Shown here piece after piece: positions 1 to 5,833 of a stretch of 10,001 nucleotides of DNA. Under the pieces are notes generated by a model. It did not search any database and had not been told where the DNA came from. It saw only the letters and a list, made by a program, of their open reading frames with translations. The first letter of the stretch is position 1; every line of letters begins with the position of its first letter. The position numbers and the translations under genes were made by a program. Origin of the DNA: an uncultured Rubellimicrobium sp. (lineage in GTDB: Bacteria; Pseudomonadota; Alphaproteobacteria; Rhodobacterales; Rhodobacteraceae); contig CADCUU010000500.1 in the NCBI GenBank assembly GCA_902805995.1, positions 1 to 10,001 on the forward strand, read 5' to 3'.

Positions 1-940
1 ACTCCTCCGCCGCATGCAGAACGGCGGCCCGCGCCCCGACATCGTCACCGACCAGACCTCCGCCCACGATCCCCTGCACGGCTACTGCCCCGCCGGCTGG
101 TCCCCCGCCGAATGGCGCGCGAAACAGGAAACCGAGCCCCAATCCGTTGAACGCGCCGCCCGCGCCTCCATGCGCTCGCATGTCGAGGCCATGGTCGGCT
201 TTTGGGAAGCGGGCGTCCCCGTCCTCGACTACGGCAACAACATCCGCCAGGTCGCCAAGGACGAAGCGCTGGACAACGCCTTCGCCTTCCCCGGCTTCGT
301 CCCCGCCTACATCCGCCCGCTCTTCTGCCGGGGCATCGGCCCCTTCCGCTGGGTGGCGCTGTCCGGCGACCCGGAGGACATCCGCAAGACCGACGCCGCG
401 ATGAAGCGCCTCTTCCCCGACAACGCCCATCTCCACCGCTGGCTCGACATGGCGGCGGACCGCATCGCCTTCCAGGGCCTCCCCGCCCGCATCTGCTGGA
501 TCGGCCTCGGCGACCGCCACCGCGCAGGGCTCATGTTCAACGAGATGGTCGCCTCCGGGGAACTCAGCGCCCCGGTCGTCATCGGCCGCGACCACCTGGA
601 CAGCGGCTCGGTGGCCTCCCCCAACCGGGAAACGGAGGCCATGCGCGACGGCTCCGACGCGGTGTCCGACTGGCCGCTCCTCAACGCGCTCCTCAACACG
701 GCGTCGGGGGCGACCTGGGTGTCGCTCCACCACGGCGGCGGGGTGGGGATGGGCTATTCCCAGCATTCCGGCGTGGTCATCGTGGCCGATGGCACCCCGG
801 AGGCGGCGCGGAGGCTCGACCGCGTCCTCTGGAACGACCCCGCCACCGGCGTCATGCGCCACGCCGACGCGGGCTACGAGATCGCGAGGGACTGCGCCAA
901 GGACAAGGGCCTGCGGCTGCCGGGCATCCTGGGCAACTGA
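1..940 (+). CDS. hutU: Urocanate hydratase (urocanase), C-terminal part, cut by left edge
   Basis: Urocanase is the second enzyme of histidine degradation. It uses tightly bound NAD+ to hydrate urocanate to imidazolone propionate in the cytosol. The open frame runs in from base 2, so the first ATG (14) is internal, not a start. The stretch [12 protein letters not shown] follows immediately, then [10 protein letters not shown], which carries the family's essential cysteine (Cys410 in the Pseudomonas enzyme; Cys105 counted from the ATG at 14). After that come [27 protein letters not shown] and the near-terminal [15 protein letters not shown]. About 312 residues are present of a usual 555-560, so roughly 245 N-terminal residues lie outside. 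The C terminus is intact, ending in the stop at 938-940. Other hut genes are expected to the left. There is no sign of decay. The downstream neighbour is convergent, so this gene closes its transcription unit. Confidence 0.97.
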   Translation, partial: LLRRMQNGGPRPDIVTDQTSAHDPLHGYCPAGWSPAEWRAKQETEPQSVERAARASMRSHVEAMVGFWEAGVPVLDYGNNIRQVAKDEALDNAFAFPGFVPAYIRPLFCRGIGPFRWVALSGDPEDIRKTDAAMKRLFPDNAHLHRWLDMAADRIAFQGLPARICWIGLGDRHRAGLMFNEMVASGELSAPVVIGRDHLDSGSVASPNRETEAMRDGSDAVSDWPLLNALLNTASGATWVSLHHGGGVGMGYSQHSGVVIVADGTPEAARRLDRVLWNDPATGVMRHADAGYEIARDCAKDKGLRLPGILGN

Positions 941-1032
941 TCCAGGCCGGGCCGCCCTGAACCCGCCCCGTCGCCAGGGCGCGTCGTCCACCACGTCGCC
1001 CGGTCAGCCTCAGGCCCGCCGGGCAGGGGCTC

Positions 1033-1836
1033 TCACTGCTTCGACAGCCAGTCCCGGAACTCCGCCACCACCTCGTCCTGCGCGCTCACAAGGTACTCCG
1101 CCGATGGATAGGCTCCGCCATGCACGTCCTCCGCAAAGGCGCGCATCGCGGCGACCCGCTTCTCCTGCAAGCGCGCGCGTTCCGCCCGGAAGTCGGCATA
1201 CACCTTGGCGTGGCGCGGCACCCGCCCCTCGGTCTGCCCCAGCACGTCGTCGGTGAACAGGTACTGCGCGTGCCCCTTCGCCCCCCCACCCATGGAGACG
1301 AGGAACAGCGAGGTCCTTTCCGCGATGGCCTCGTTGATCTGTTTCGGCACTACCTCGATCTCCACGGCGAAGGCCCCGGCCTCCTCCTGCGCCTTGCACT
1401 GCTCCCAGACGAGCTTCGCGGTGTCGAGCGTCTTGCCCACCGCTTTGAAGCCGCCCGTCCAGGTCCGTTTGGACGGGACAAGCCCCACATGCCCGCAGAC
1501 CGGAATGCCGTTCTCGCTCAGCGCCCGGACGGTCCTCAGCGACCCCGAGCAGTAGACCGCATCCGCCCCCGCCTTATAGAGCGGAAAGGCCCAGCGCAGG
1601 AAATCGGACGTGTCACCGATCTCGAAGAAGTTGTCCCCCGGAAAGGCGAACGCCTTGGGCGCCACCTCGCGAAAGCGCCGGTCGAGGATCATCGCGGGCG
1701 GGACGGACAGAAGCTCCACCCCCGCCTCCTCGGCAGCCTGCGCCTCCTCCAGCGTCTCGACCCGGAGCATGGCGAACTGGTGCGTCCCCCGCGCGGCGCG
1801 AAGGTCGGCGACGGTCCAGCGCGACGACGGCGTCAT
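1033..1836 (-). CDS. PanB-like (ketopantoate hydroxymethyltransferase superfamily) protein with altered active site
   Basis: This 267-residue TIM-barrel protein has the length and C-terminal half of PanB, which normally transfers a C1 unit from methylene-tetrahydrofolate to 2-oxoisovalerate for pantothenate synthesis. Matches seen: IPVCGHVGL (111-119) for PanB VCGHLGL, a GGFKAVGK stretch (128-135) for GGYKVQGR, EVVP at 161-164 keeping the catalytic-type Glu, SMGGG (181-185) for GIGAG, and GAYPSAEY (241-248) for GVYPGEEH. The N-terminal half departs. The VGDSLG segment holding the metal-binding Asp45 of E. coli PanB reads SVPPAM, and VKIEGG with Lys112 and Glu114 reads VYCSGS. Canonical ketopantoate synthesis is therefore unlikely, and the substrate is unknown. 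The gene starts inside the end of mocE with a 4-base ATGA overlap, so the two are translationally coupled and it probably works with the MocDE-like oxygenase. Automatic annotation would probably name it PanB. Family placement is firm; function is open. Confidence 0.85.
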   Translation of the reverse strand: MTPSSRWTVADLRAARGTHQFAMLRVETLEEAQAAEEAGVELLSVPPAMILDRRFREVAPKAFAFPGDNFFEIGDTSDFLRWAFPLYKAGADAVYCSGSLRTVRALSENGIPVCGHVGLVPSKRTWTGGFKAVGKTLDTAKLVWEQCKAQEEAGAFAVEIEVVPKQINEAIAERTSLFLVSMGGGAKGHAQYLFTDDVLGQTEGRVPRHAKVYADFRAERARLQEKRVAAMRAFAEDVHGGAYPSAEYLVSAQDEVVAEFRDWLSKQ

Positions 1837-2147
1837 GCCTCCACCATGACGAGCACGCGCCCGCCCTCGGCCTTGGTCGGGTAGGTCCGCAGGTTCACGC
1901 AGGCTGGCGCGCGCTTGGCCTGCCCTGTGCGGTAGTCGAACTGCCCGTTATGCTTGGGGCACTCGATCACGTAGTCCATGACCAGCCCCCCCGCGAGGTG
2001 GACGTTCTCGTGGGTGCAGAGCCCATCCGTGCAGAAGAACTCGCCGTCCGGGCTGTGGTAGAGCGCGTAGGTGCGCCCCCCGTGGTCCCAGCGCATCACA
2101 TCCTCGTCGTCGATCTCGTCCACAGCGACCGCGTCGATCCAGGGCAT
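1833..2147 (-). CDS. mocE: MocE-like Rieske [2Fe-2S] ferredoxin
   Basis: This small soluble electron carrier has 104 residues, the usual size of MocE-family ferredoxins. It holds the Rieske ligand pattern C-x-H then C-x2-H: Cys44 and His46 in LCTHENVHL, and Cys63 and His66 in ECPKHNGQFD. An acidic N terminus and a WDHGGRTYALYH strand match the front of the Rieske fold. There is no catalytic domain, so it should hand electrons to a partner oxygenase, and the desaturase-fold gene just upstream in the same unit is the obvious one. In Rhizobium leguminosarum MocE is the ferredoxin of the MocDEF rhizopine system (established knowledge). The start at 2147 is set by GGGAGGA six bases upstream. An 86-base spacer with two hairpins separates it from mocD, and its stop overlaps the PanB-like start. 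No ferredoxin reductase (MocF) is in the window, so it must borrow one from elsewhere. It could serve another oxygenase of similar type. Confidence 0.88.
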   Translation of the reverse strand: MPWIDAVAVDEIDDEDVMRWDHGGRTYALYHSPDGEFFCTDGLCTHENVHLAGGLVMDYVIECPKHNGQFDYRTGQAKRAPACVNLRTYPTKAEGGRVLVMVEA

Positions 2148-2171
2148 TCAAGGTCCTCCCGTTTATGAAGA

Positions 2172-2228
2172 GGCCGGGCGCAAGGGCCCGGCCGGGTATC
2201 GATGTGAAAGGCCGCGTCACCCGCGGCC
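2172..2228 (-). repeat. Two consecutive hairpins between mocD-like and mocE-like genes
   Basis: Stem 1: GGCCGGGC (2172-2179) with GCCCGGCC (2186-2193), 8 pairs, 6-base loop. Stem 2: GGCCGCG (2210-2216) with CGCGGCC (2222-2228), 7 pairs, 5-base loop. Stem 2 lies five bases after the oxygenase stop as transcribed. Neither has a T-tract, so they look like mRNA-stabilising or processing elements that could uncouple oxygenase and ferredoxin levels. Confidence 0.6.
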
Positions 2229-2233
2229 CGATG

Positions 2234-3322
2234 TCACTCGGCCGCGGTCCCAAGGGCGGCGGAGTGGAAATCCTCCCGGTAGGGGCGGGCGGTCGCGGGC
2301 AGGTCGCGCCGCAGGAAGTAGTCCTCGTAGGCAAGCTGCCGCTTCAGCGCGGGCCACATCTCGCGGAAGCCCTCGGCGATCGACGCGTTCGGCGCGGGCA
2401 GGTCGTGCCTGATCAGCTCATGCAGCTTCGGCAGCGCGTGGTAGGGCACCATGGGGAACATGTGGTGCTCCACGTGGTAGTTCATGTTCCAGTAGATGAA
2501 CCGCGACACCGGGTTCATGTAGACGGTGCGCGAGTTCAGCCGGTGGTCGATCACGTTGTCCGCAAGGCCCCCATGCTGGAGCAGCCCCGTCATGATATGG
2601 TGCCAGGCGCCGTAAAGCCGGGGTAGCCCGATCACCAGAAGCGGCAGGATGGAGCCCGTGACCACCGCGAGGAGGATCGTCGCCGCATAGATCGCGACCC
2701 AGACCCGCGCCACGCGAATCACCTTGGGCTTCTCGCTGTCGGGGATGTAGGTCGCCTCCTCCGGGTCGAGCCGCCCCAGCGCGTTCACGACCATCCGCTT
2801 CCATCCGGCCCAGCCGTCGATGATCCCGAACACGTTCAGCACCAGCTTGAACAGCGCGGGCGGGCGCATGATCGCGATCTCGGGGTCGCGGCCGACGATG
2901 TAGGTGTCCGTGTGGTGGCGCGCATGGCTCCAGCGCCAGGAATGCGGGTTCCGCACGATCATGAAGCAGGCGATCTGGTACACCCAGTCGTTCATCCAGC
3001 CCGTCTTGAAGGCGGTGCCGTGCTGCGTCTCGTGCCAGCGCGAATCCGACGCCGAGCCGTAAAGCACGCCGTAAGCCAGCCAGAAGGGCAGGGACAGCCA
3101 GGGATGCCCGCCGAGCCAGAGCGCGATTCCCGCGCCCGCCAGCACGGCCATCGAGCCCAGCCAGATCGCGGTGTCGCGGATCGCGGGCTCGTCCCGGCGC
3201 TGCATCAGCTCCTTCATGACCTTGCGGGGCACCTCGGTGTGGTACCACTCCGCCGCGGCAAGGCCCGTCTCCACGGCCCGTCGCCCATCCGGGCCCAGTA
3301 GACTGTAGTCGCGTGTCGCCAT
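2234..3322 (-). CDS. mocD: MocD-like membrane di-iron oxygenase (fatty acid desaturase/hydroxylase fold)
   Basis: This is an integral membrane non-heme di-iron enzyme of 362 residues. It has the three histidine boxes of the desaturase/hydroxylase family: HETQH at 97-101, HARHH at 133-137 and HVEHH at 283-287, plus an extra His250 in LLQHGG that is often a further ligand. Hydrophobic segments at about 52-70, 76-92 and 205-232 provide the membrane part. The C-terminal 70 residues are soluble and charged. The ATG at 3322 is chosen because GAGGG sits six bases before it; an upstream in-frame ATG at 3424 would only add a proline/arginine-rich tail translated from the control region. The family includes MocD, proposed to oxidise the O-methyl group of 3-O-methyl-scyllo-inosamine, and true lipid desaturases, and sequence alone does not separate these. 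The MocE-type ferredoxin encoded next favours the MocD reading. A cyclitol substrate for a membrane enzyme is unproven. Confidence 0.87.
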   Translation of the reverse strand: MATRDYSLLGPDGRRAVETGLAAAEWYHTEVPRKVMKELMQRRDEPAIRDTAIWLGSMAVLAGAGIALWLGGHPWLSLPFWLAYGVLYGSASDSRWHETQHGTAFKTGWMNDWVYQIACFMIVRNPHSWRWSHARHHTDTYIVGRDPEIAIMRPPALFKLVLNVFGIIDGWAGWKRMVVNALGRLDPEEATYIPDSEKPKVIRVARVWVAIYAATILLAVVTGSILPLLVIGLPRLYGAWHHIMTGLLQHGGLADNVIDHRLNSRTVYMNPVSRFIYWNMNYHVEHHMFPMVPYHALPKLHELIRHDLPAPNASIAEGFREMWPALKRQLAYEDYFLRRDLPATARPYREDFHSAALGTAAE

Positions 3323-3345
3323 GAGGAGCCCTCGCAAAGGGTTGA

Positions 3346-3374
3346 ATTGCAGTCGCGCCCTGGACGGGCGCCAA
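3346..3374 (-). promoter_or_regulatory. Candidate sigma70-type promoter of the mocD-mocE-panB-like unit
   Basis: On the minus strand TTGGCG (3374-3369) stands 17 bases before TGCAAT (3351-3346), each matching 4 of 6 consensus bases. Transcription would begin near 3338, just ahead of the GAGGG at 3333-3329. The -35 box lies inside the 3365-3390 inverted repeat, so a bound repressor there could block it. Moderate to weak support. Confidence 0.35.
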
Positions 3375-3390
3375 AAATGTTCTGCGCCCG
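3365..3390. repeat. Inverted repeat over the mocD -35 region, possible operator
   Basis: Perfect 7-base arms CGGGCGC (3365-3371) and GCGCCCG (3384-3390) flank a 12-base AT-rich centre containing five consecutive A. Location over the candidate -35 box fits an operator. As RNA it would be a hairpin only if transcription started further upstream. No known binding motif was recognised. Confidence 0.35.
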
Positions 3391-3636
3391 GGGCGTGCGC
3401 GCCACGGGCAGGGTTCCTGCCCAAGTGGACACGATGATCCCCAGGGCAGGCTCGTCCAACGACCCCGCGCCGCGCTCCTCCATCCCGGGCGGGGCGGCAG
3501 GCTGGCCCCGGACGCGCGCGCGCCCCGGGAGGGGTGCACGGGGCACGGCGTTCACTGGCCTGTCCTGCTCGCTCCGCCTCGGGTTCAGGAGCTTCGACAC
3601 GAAGTCGTCCCGTTCTCTACCTCACGCCGCCCAAAT

Positions 3637-3658
3637 TGTCCAAGATCGCTGCTGGACA
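3637..3658. promoter_or_regulatory. TGTCCA-N10-TGGACA inverted repeat, candidate regulator site
   Basis: Perfect 6-base arms at 3637-3642 and 3653-3658 with a 10-base spacer, flanked by A/T runs (AAAT on the left, TTT on the right). It ends 29 bases before the lacI-type TATAAT box. Suitable for a dimeric regulator. LacI proteins usually prefer closely spaced half-sites with a central CG, so the binder is uncertain. Confidence 0.35.
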
Positions 3659-3687
3659 TTTCGTCATAAACCATCAAGACTGACCCC

Positions 3688-3693
3688 TATAAT
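3688..3693 (+). promoter_or_regulatory. Perfect -10 box (TATAAT) upstream of the LacI-family gene
   Basis: TATAAT stands 30 bases before the ATG at 3724, rare in such GC-rich DNA. The -35 position 17 bases upstream reads CATAAA (3665-3670), a poor match, so the promoter may depend on an activator or be weak. Transcription would start near 3700, giving a leader of about 24 bases. Confidence 0.5.
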
Positions 3694-3723
3694 TGAGGTT
3701 ATCACATCAAAGGTGTCGAGATC

Positions 3724-4755
3724 ATGGCGCGCAGGCCCACCATCCAGGACGTCGCCAAGGCCGCCGGCGTAAGCCAGGCCACCGTCGATCGCGTGCTCAA
3801 CGGGCGGGAGGCCGTGCGCGAGGAAACCGCCCGCCGCGTTTACGAGGCCGCCCGCCGCGTGGGCTACCACGCCGCGCCCCTGATCGCGCAGCGCCTCCAG
3901 CCCGAGGTGCCGTCTCTCCGTCTCGGCGTCGTGCTCCACAAGGAAAAACAGCCCTTCTATCAAGCCTTTGCGGCTGAGATCGAGGCCGCCGCCCGGCGCG
4001 CTGCGGGCGTCCGCGTTCGCCCGATCATCGAGTTCTCCTCCTCCCAGGCCCCGACCGAATTCGCGTCCCTCATCCTGGGAATGCGGGGCAGGGCGGACGT
4101 GGTCGCCGCCAGCGCCGTGACCCATCCCGACGTGACCGAGGCCGTGTCCCAGCTCCGCAGCGAAGGCATCCCCACCTTTGCGCTCCTCAACGACTTCGCG
4201 CCCGGAATTCGCCAGAATTATTTGGGGCTTAACAATCTGAAGGTCGGCCGCATCGCCGCCTCGCTGATCGGCCTCGCAGCGCACAAGCCCGGCCGCGTCG
4301 CCGTCTTCGTGGGCGGCTACCGCTGGCACGGCCACGAGTTGCGCGAGGCCGGCTTCCGAAGCTGGTTCCGGGAGTTCGCCCCCCAGTTCCAGCTCCTCGA
4401 CACCCTGGTGAACCTGGAGACCCGCCAGCTCACCTACGAGGCCACCCTGGACCTCCTGAACCGCCAGAGGGAGCTTCGGGGCCTTTATGTGGCCGGCGGC
4501 GGCATGGAAGGCGCCATCGCCGCCCTGCGCGAAGCCCGTAAACCAGGAGAGGTTTGCCTTGTTGTGAACGAACTGACGCCTCAATCCCGTGGTGCATTGG
4601 TGGACGGGTTCGCCACGATGGTGATCGCCACGCCGTTGCCCCAGCTCTGCGACGATCTCGTCCGCCTGGGGGCCGAGGCTGCAAGGACTGGACCCACCGA
4701 TACGGCGGGCCAGCACTTCCTCCGGCCGGAGCTTGTGCTCCCCGAATCCGTCTGA
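3724..4755 (+). CDS. LacI-family transcriptional regulator
   Basis: This DNA-binding regulator of 343 residues has the standard LacI layout. The N-terminal helix-turn-helix is TIQDVAKAAGVSQATVDRVLNG (residues 6-27 in all). The common Ser of ATVSRVLN is Asp22 here, a variant I associate with regulators next to ribose/inositol-type ABC transporters. A hinge region lies at about 46-60 and a periplasmic-binding-protein-like effector domain at about 65-343, with strands such as LRLGVVLH, RVAVFVGG and LYVAGGGMEGA. The start is fixed by the helix-turn-helix beginning at residue 6. The Shine-Dalgarno sequence is modest (AAAGG about 10 bases upstream). The gene is divergent from the oxygenase unit and 162 bases before the transport operon, so it plausibly controls both and itself. 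The ligand is probably the transported sugar or cyclitol or a breakdown product, by analogy only. Confidence 0.93.
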   Translation: MARRPTIQDVAKAAGVSQATVDRVLNGREAVREETARRVYEAARRVGYHAAPLIAQRLQPEVPSLRLGVVLHKEKQPFYQAFAAEIEAAARRAAGVRVRPIIEFSSSQAPTEFASLILGMRGRADVVAASAVTHPDVTEAVSQLRSEGIPTFALLNDFAPGIRQNYLGLNNLKVGRIAASLIGLAAHKPGRVAVFVGGYRWHGHELREAGFRSWFREFAPQFQLLDTLVNLETRQLTYEATLDLLNRQRELRGLYVAGGGMEGAIAALREARKPGEVCLVVNELTPQSRGALVDGFATMVIATPLPQLCDDLVRLGAEAARTGPTDTAGQHFLRPELVLPESV

Positions 4756-4774
4756 GGCAGAGCCGTCACAACCC

Positions 4775-4791
4775 TGATGTCCCACGCATCA
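4775..4791. repeat. Short inverted repeat TGATG-N7-CATCA after the lacI-type stop
   Basis: Perfect 5-base arms at 4775-4779 and 4787-4791, 29 bases upstream of the operon's -35 box. It could be a weak transcript end for the regulator gene or a regulator site. No T-tract follows, so an intrinsic terminator is not supported. Confidence 0.3.
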
Positions 4792-4819
4792 TAATTCCCC
4801 CGATTTCTCGTCATTGTTG

Positions 4820-4847
4820 TTGACAGACCTCTCGGTAAGGTTGCAAT
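4820..4847 (+). promoter_or_regulatory. Candidate sigma70 promoter of the isomerase/ABC-transporter operon
   Basis: A perfect TTGACA (4820-4825) is followed after 16 bases by TGCAAT (4842-4847, 4 of 6 consensus). Transcription would start near 4854, leaving a leader of about 64 bases before the ATG at 4918. This is the best -35 box seen in the window, and the TGCAAT -10 box is shared with the candidate mocD promoter. Confidence 0.6.
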
Positions 4848-4859
4848 CAGGCGTCGGGA

Positions 4860-4872
4860 CAGTCGCGGACTG
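4860..4872. promoter_or_regulatory. Palindrome CAGTC-GCG-GACTG, candidate operator
   Basis: A perfect 13-base palindrome with a CG-containing centre lies about 6 to 18 bases downstream of the predicted start of transcription, where LacI-family repressors often bind. It is the best placed operator candidate for the neighbouring regulator. No second identical copy was seen in the window. Confidence 0.4.
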
Positions 4873-4879
4873 GAGGGTG

Positions 4880-4890
4880 CCGATCATCGG
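4880..4890. repeat. Palindrome CCGAT-C-ATCGG in the operon leader
   Basis: A perfect 11-base odd palindrome, eight bases downstream of the preceding one and ending 27 bases before the isomerase ATG. It may be a second operator or a small leader hairpin; the one-base centre argues against an RNA stem. Confidence 0.3.
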
Positions 4891-4917
4891 CGCCGGACCG
4901 CGAGGGGAAAACATTCG

Positions 4918-5745
4918 ATGCTGGCGTTCGCGCTCAACCACATGACAGTGGCACGGCTTTCCTTTGCCGATCTGCTGGAGGCCGCCGCCGATCTCGGCTG
5001 CGTCGGCGTGGAGCTTCGCTGCGACCTCCCCCAGCCCCTTTTCGACGGCCTTCCGCCGGAGGCGGCGGGCGACATGGCCCGCGAACGGGGCCTCAGCATC
5101 CTCGCCGTGGCCGAGGTCAAGCGCTTCAACGACTGGTCCGAGGACAAGGCCCAGGAGGCTCTCGCCCTCATGAGGACCGCGCGGGCCTGCGGCGCCGAGG
5201 CCGTGTCGCTCATCCCCCGCAACGACAACGGCGGCATGGGAAACGGCGAACGGCAGGCCCATCTCCGCGTGGCCCTCAAGGCCCTGCGCCCCATGCTGGA
5301 GGATCACGACCTCGTGGGCCTCATCGAGCCCCTGGGCTTCGCCACCTGCACGCTGCGCCACAAGGCCGAAGCCGTGGAGGCCATCGAGGCGCTGGGCGCC
5401 CGGGGCCGGTTCCGGCTCGTCCACGATACCTTTCACCACCACCTCGCGCAGGGCGGCCCGATCTTCCCGGAGCACACCGGCATCGTCCACGTCTCTGGCG
5501 TGGTCGATCCGCTGATCTCGGTGGCGGAGATGAGGGACGGGCACCGCGTCCTCGTCGATGCCTCCGACCGGCTCGGCAACCTGCGCCAGATCGCGGAGCT
5601 TCGCGCCGCCGGCTGGAACGGCCCGCTGAGCTTCGAGGCCTTCGCGCCCGAAACTCACGCCGCGGCCGACCCGGTGGGCGACCTGCGGGCGTCAATGGAA
5701 TTCATGAGGTCGCATCTCGCGGCCCGGACGGCCTCGGCCGCCTGA
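4918..5745 (+). CDS. MocC/IolI-like TIM-barrel sugar (inosose) isomerase/epimerase
   Basis: This 275-residue cytosolic enzyme belongs to the xylose-isomerase-like TIM-barrel (AP-endonuclease 2) family. The opening ALNHMTVARLSF and the LGCVGVELRCDL segment (27-37) resemble rhizopine-catabolism MocC and inosose isomerase IolI. Likely divalent-metal ligands at the expected strand ends are Glu137 (LIEPLGF), Asp170 (LVHDTFHHH), His191 (VHVSG) and Glu240 (LSFEAF), matching the E-D-H-E pattern of IolI. Members isomerise or epimerise keto-sugars or inososes. The context of an inositol-type transporter and an IolG-like dehydrogenase favours a keto-inositol substrate, though hydroxypyruvate isomerase is the common automatic name. 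GAGGGG lies 10 bases before the ATG, which is needed for the first strand. It is the first gene of the operon, 88 bases before the first binding protein. Confidence 0.85.
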   Translation: MLAFALNHMTVARLSFADLLEAAADLGCVGVELRCDLPQPLFDGLPPEAAGDMARERGLSILAVAEVKRFNDWSEDKAQEALALMRTARACGAEAVSLIPRNDNGGMGNGERQAHLRVALKALRPMLEDHDLVGLIEPLGFATCTLRHKAEAVEAIEALGARGRFRLVHDTFHHHLAQGGPIFPEHTGIVHVSGVVDPLISVAEMRDGHRVLVDASDRLGNLRQIAELRAAGWNGPLSFEAFAPETHAAADPVGDLRASMEFMRSHLAARTASAA

Positions 5746-5776
5746 AACAGAATGGGGCCCCCGAGGAGGGAGGTCT

Positions 5777-5809
5777 GTCCGGCCCAAAACGATCCGCGGC
5801 GTGCCGGAC
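5777..5809 (+). repeat. Spacer hairpin with GTCCGGC/GCCGGAC arms before binding protein 1
   Basis: Arms 5777-5783 and 5803-5809 pair perfectly over seven bases around a 19-base loop, in the 88-base spacer between isomerase and first binding-protein genes. The same two heptamers recur in later spacers of this operon. It could be a processing or stability element; it has no T-tract. Confidence 0.45.
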
Positions 5810-5833
5810 GTCGCTCAAGTGGAGGGGTCCACA

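Larger units (their letters stand above)
3323..3723. other. Divergent intergenic control region between mocD-like and lacI-type genes
   Basis: This is 401 bases with no credible gene; frames crossing it on either strand give low-complexity Arg/Pro/Ala-rich peptides typical of GC-rich noncoding DNA. The left part is GC-rich and holds inverted repeats at 3365-3390, 3406-3422 (arms GGGCAGG/CCTGCCC, centre GTT) and 3592-3604 (arms CTTCG/CGAAG, centre ACA). The last 90 bases (about 3631-3720) turn clearly AT-richer and hold a perfect TATAAT and a TGTCCA/TGGACA repeat, as expected for a promoter region. It should carry outward-facing promoters for both flanking genes. Confidence 0.75.

Noticed and set aside
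14..940. ATG at 14 as the true start of the first gene
   Set aside because: The frame is open and urocanase-like from base 2, and only about 312 of about 557 residues are present, so the gene is cut by the window edge.
953..981. CGCCCT/AGGGCG inverted repeat between the convergent urocanase and PanB-like genes as a bidirectional terminator
   Set aside because: Six-base stem with a 17-base loop and no T-tract on either strand; too weak to call.
3323..3424. N-terminal extension of the oxygenase from an ATG at 3424
   Set aside because: The added 34 residues are Arg/Pro-rich and cross the control region; the ATG at 3322 has GAGGG at ideal spacing.
3347..3772. Plus-strand open frame of 141 codons across the divergent region
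   Set aside because: Low-complexity composition, overlaps the regulator start in another frame, no recognisable domain. Typical of stop-poor GC-rich DNA.
5801..5833. Upstream ATG for binding protein 1
   Set aside because: It lies inside a hairpin arm, lacks a proper ribosome binding site and would put acidic residues before the signal peptide.
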